7,245 nt of DNA from Oscillospiraceae bacterium (lineage in GTDB: Bacteria; Bacillota_A; Clostridia; Oscillospirales; Acutalibacteraceae). The translations under genes and the position numbers were made by a program. The notes below the pieces were generated by a model. It did no database searches. It was not told where the DNA came from and saw only the letters and a list, made by a program, of their open reading frames with translations. The DNA lies in assembly GCA_003519645.1 (NCBI GenBank), contig DOWI01000138.1, positions 1 to 7,245 on the forward strand, given 5' to 3'. This document shows positions 5,000 through 7,245 of this stretch, in pieces (position 1 is the stretch's first letter; every line of letters begins with the position of its first letter).

Positions 5000-7245
5000 T
5001 TATTCTTGATCTTCCGATTCTTTTTCCTCTTCTAAAGGTTTAGCCGCTTCATCTTCATCCGATTCCTCCGGGATTTCATCCCCTTCATCGCAGCGAATCA
5101 ACTCCGGCGTTTCCTCTGGCTGGTCTTCATCCTCCTCCTGGGGTGCGCTGGCAAGAGATACAATCCTGGCGTCTTCTTCCAAACGCATCACAATAACCCC
5201 CTTGGAGGGACGGTGGCAGAGACGGATTTCGCTGGCTTGCATTCTGATAATAATTCCGTCGGATGAAATCAGAATAATGTCGTCACCGGGATCTACCACC
5301 TTGATGGCAGCTACATCACCGAACTTCTTGGTATGATAGTTAATCAGTCCTTTTCCGCCCCGGGACTGCAGCCGGTAATCATCCAGCTCGCTCAGCCTGC
5401 CGAAGCCGGTTTCACTGACGGTAAGAAGTAATCCATTTTCATGGCAGACCGACATTCCGATGACTTCATCACCCTTGTCAAGGGCAATTGCTTTAACACC
5501 GCGTGCAGTACGTCCCAAAACCCTAGCGTCATTTTCATCAAACCGAATGGCCTTGCCTTTGCGTGTCCCGACAATCAGCGATTGCTGCCCATCGGTCATA
5601 CGTACCCATGTCAGCTCATCACCCTCATCAAGAGAAACCGCAATCAATCCGCTTTTACGAACGTTGGTATATGCCGAAAGGCGGGTGCGCTTGATAATTC
5701 CCCTTTTGGTAACCATGCAAAGGTATTTGTCATCCTCATATTCCGAAACATGAATCATTGCGGTTACCTTTTCGTCCTTCTCCAGCGGAAGAAGATTGAC
5801 TACGTTAATGCCCTTGGCCGTCCTGCCGCCTTCGGGCACCTCATAGCATTTCAGACGATACACCCGTCCTGCCGAGGTGAAGAACATGACATAATCATGG
5901 CTTGAACAAATAAACATGGTTTCTGCAAAGTCCTCGTCACGCGTCGTCATTCCCATGATACCGCGTCCGCCCCGTCTTTGGGATTTATAGACATCCACCG
6001 GTTGTCGTTTAATATACCCATAATGCGTAAGGGTAAGCACGCTTTCTTCAACCGGAATCAGATCTTCAATATCAACCTCGCCAGAAACCGGCGAAATTTC
6101 TGTACGGCGCTCGTCCCCGTACTTATCCTTCATTTTCAGGCATTCTTCCTTGACGATCTCCCTCACCTTTTGCTGGTCTGCCAGAATCCCTTCCAGCTCG
6201 GCAATCCGAACCTGAAGGGCATGGAGCTCGTCTTCAATCTTTTGCCGTTCCAAACCCGAAAGCTGTCCCAGGCGCATCTTTACAATTGCATCGGCCTGAA
6301 TATCATCAAATGAAAAGCGTTCCTTCAGACGTTCTTTTGCAAGCGGCACATCCTTTGATGAACGAATAATGCCGATAACCTCATCAATAAAATCGCAGGC
6401 GGTTTTAAGCGCTTCCCATATATGGGCGCGTTCTTTGGCTTTTCTCAGCTCAAACAGGGTGCGGCGGGTGATTACCTCACACTGGAATTTAATATATTCC
6501 TCCAGCATTTCCTTGAGGGTAAGGACACGGGGGATTCCGTCCACCAGTGACAGCATAATGACACCGAAGGTGGCCTGCATCTGTGTGTAGGTGTAAAGCT
6601 GATTCAGCACCACCTGGGGATTGGCGTCACGTTTGAGGTCAATTACAACCCGCATTCCTTCGCGGCTGGAATGGTCTACAACATCTGCAATTCCTTCAAT
6701 CCGCTTTTCATCTGAAAGCGTGATAATGGATTTTACAAGATTCAGCTTATTGACCATATACGGAATTTCGGTTATTACAATTCTAAAACGTCCGTTCTGA
6801 TGCTCTTCAATCTCGGTCTTGGCGCGGACAATTACCTTGCCTCTGCCTGTGGCATAGGCTGCGCGGATACCGGCATAGCCCATGATTATGCCGCCTGTCG
6901 GAAAATCGGGGCCCTTTATATGGTCCATGATTTCCGGCATAGACACATCCGGATCGTCAATCAAAAGACAGATTCCGTCAATTACCTCACGAAGATTGTG
7001 GGGCGGAATATTGGTAGCCATACCGACTGCAATTCCGGTTGAACCATTGACCAGCAGGTTAGGAAAACGGGAAGGCAGAACCGAAGGTTCCTTCAGACGA
7101 TCGTCATAGTTGCTGTTAAAATCAACCGTTTCCTTTTCAATATCCGCAAGCATGTCGATTGACATTTTGCTCATTCGTGCTTCGGTATAACGGTAAGCAG
7201 CTGCCGGATGGCCGTCAATCGAACCAAAGTTACCATGGCCGTCGA
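5000..7245 (-). CDS. gyrA: DNA gyrase subunit A (N-terminus cut by window edge)
   Basis: GyrA is the DNA breakage-reunion and wrapping subunit of the A2B2 gyrase that introduces negative supercoils. The visible 747 residues start at DGHGNFGSIDG, which aligns with about residue 104 of E. coli GyrA. About 103 residues are therefore missing, including the main quinolone-resistance positions equivalent to 83 and 87. The catalytic tyrosine (E. coli Y122) is visible residue 19, in YRYTEAR, codon 7187-7189. Next come the winged-helix and tower regions (ETVDFNSNYD, NLLVNGSTGIAVGMATNIPPHNL), then a coiled-coil arm and gate at about 250-375. The beta-pinwheel C-terminal domain carries the GyrA box QRRGGRG at 422-428, which separates gyrase from ParC, with a box-like SRGGKG near 627-632. 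The last 45 residues include 25 Asp/Glu. The estimated full length of about 850 lies between B. subtilis (821) and E. coli (875). gyrB would be expected upstream, off the right edge. Confidence 0.98.
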   Translation of the reverse strand, partial: DGHGNFGSIDGHPAAAYRYTEARMSKMSIDMLADIEKETVDFNSNYDDRLKEPSVLPSRFPNLLVNGSTGIAVGMATNIPPHNLREVIDGICLLIDDPDVSMPEIMDHIKGPDFPTGGIIMGYAGIRAAYATGRGKVIVRAKTEIEEHQNGRFRIVITEIPYMVNKLNLVKSIITLSDEKRIEGIADVVDHSSREGMRVVIDLKRDANPQVVLNQLYTYTQMQATFGVIMLSLVDGIPRVLTLKEMLEEYIKFQCEVITRRTLFELRKAKERAHIWEALKTACDFIDEVIGIIRSSKDVPLAKERLKERFSFDDIQADAIVKMRLGQLSGLERQKIEDELHALQVRIAELEGILADQQKVREIVKEECLKMKDKYGDERRTEISPVSGEVDIEDLIPVEESVLTLTHYGYIKRQPVDVYKSQRRGGRGIMGMTTRDEDFAETMFICSSHDYVMFFTSAGRVYRLKCYEVPEGGRTAKGINVVNLLPLEKDEKVTAMIHVSEYEDDKYLCMVTKRGIIKRTRLSAYTNVRKSGLIAVSLDEGDELTWVRMTDGQQSLIVGTRKGKAIRFDENDARVLGRTARGVKAIALDKGDEVIGMSVCHENGLLLTVSETGFGRLSELDDYRLQSRGGKGLINYHTKKFGDVAAIKVVDPGDDIILISSDGIIIRMQASEIRLCHRPSKGVIVMRLEEDARIVSLASAPQEEDEDQPEETPELIRCDEGDEIPEESDEDEAAKPLEEEKESEDQE

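Noticed and set aside
1..7245. DnaA boxes, oriC, CRISPR arrays, tRNA or rRNA genes, insertion sequences
   Set aside because: No TTATCCACA-like cluster, no regularly spaced repeats, no tRNA-like or rRNA-like sequence and no transposase-like frame were seen on either strand.

Overview
The window is a stretch of bacterial chromosome with five genes, all on the minus strand. In order of transcription, from high to low coordinates, they are gyrA (start missing), a small unnamed four-helix membrane protein, yebC, mnmE and mnmG (end missing). The gene set, a GyrA with the QRRGGRG box, purine-rich Shine-Dalgarno sites, SigA-like promoters and a YebC N-terminus of the MAGHSKWNNIKRKKEKTD type suggest a Firmicute. 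Class Clostridia is most likely, perhaps an Oscillospiraceae-like gut anaerobe. That placement rests on family resemblance by eye. By eye, base composition is moderate in the genes and AT-rich in most spacers.

Layout. Positions 1-1627 hold 542 residues of MnmG. Within its 3' part is a 16-bp near-perfect match to the ParB/Spo0J binding site parS. After a 56-bp gap comes complete mnmE (1684-3051). Positions 3052-3370 form a non-coding spacer of 319 bp. It contains a consensus-like promoter facing the other way, a 16-bp inverted repeat over its -10, and a GC-rich block of hairpins that looks like a degraded dispersed intergenic repeat. Complete yebC follows (3371-4120), with its own extended -10 promoter and a leader that can form alternative hairpins. 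A strong hairpin terminator (4280-4330) sits directly behind the stop codon of the membrane protein gene (4331-4906). From 5000 to the right edge is gyrA, which begins at about residue 104 of the E. coli protein and includes the catalytic tyrosine.

How the genes fit together. GyrA is the DNA-cleaving and wrapping subunit of gyrase. MnmE and MnmG form one enzyme complex that modifies the wobble uridine of certain tRNAs. YebC is a translation-associated or regulatory protein. gyrA and mnmEG commonly lie near the replication origin in Firmicutes, on opposite sides of it or in separate clusters. Their closeness here, together with the parS-like site, argues for an origin-proximal position. I see no DnaA-box cluster, so oriC itself is not in the window. 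No CRISPR array, mobile element, rRNA or tRNA was seen. Nothing here amounts to a new multi-gene system. The points most worth a second look are the parS-like site inside mnmG, the promoter antisense to yebC, and the unnamed membrane protein beside gyrA.
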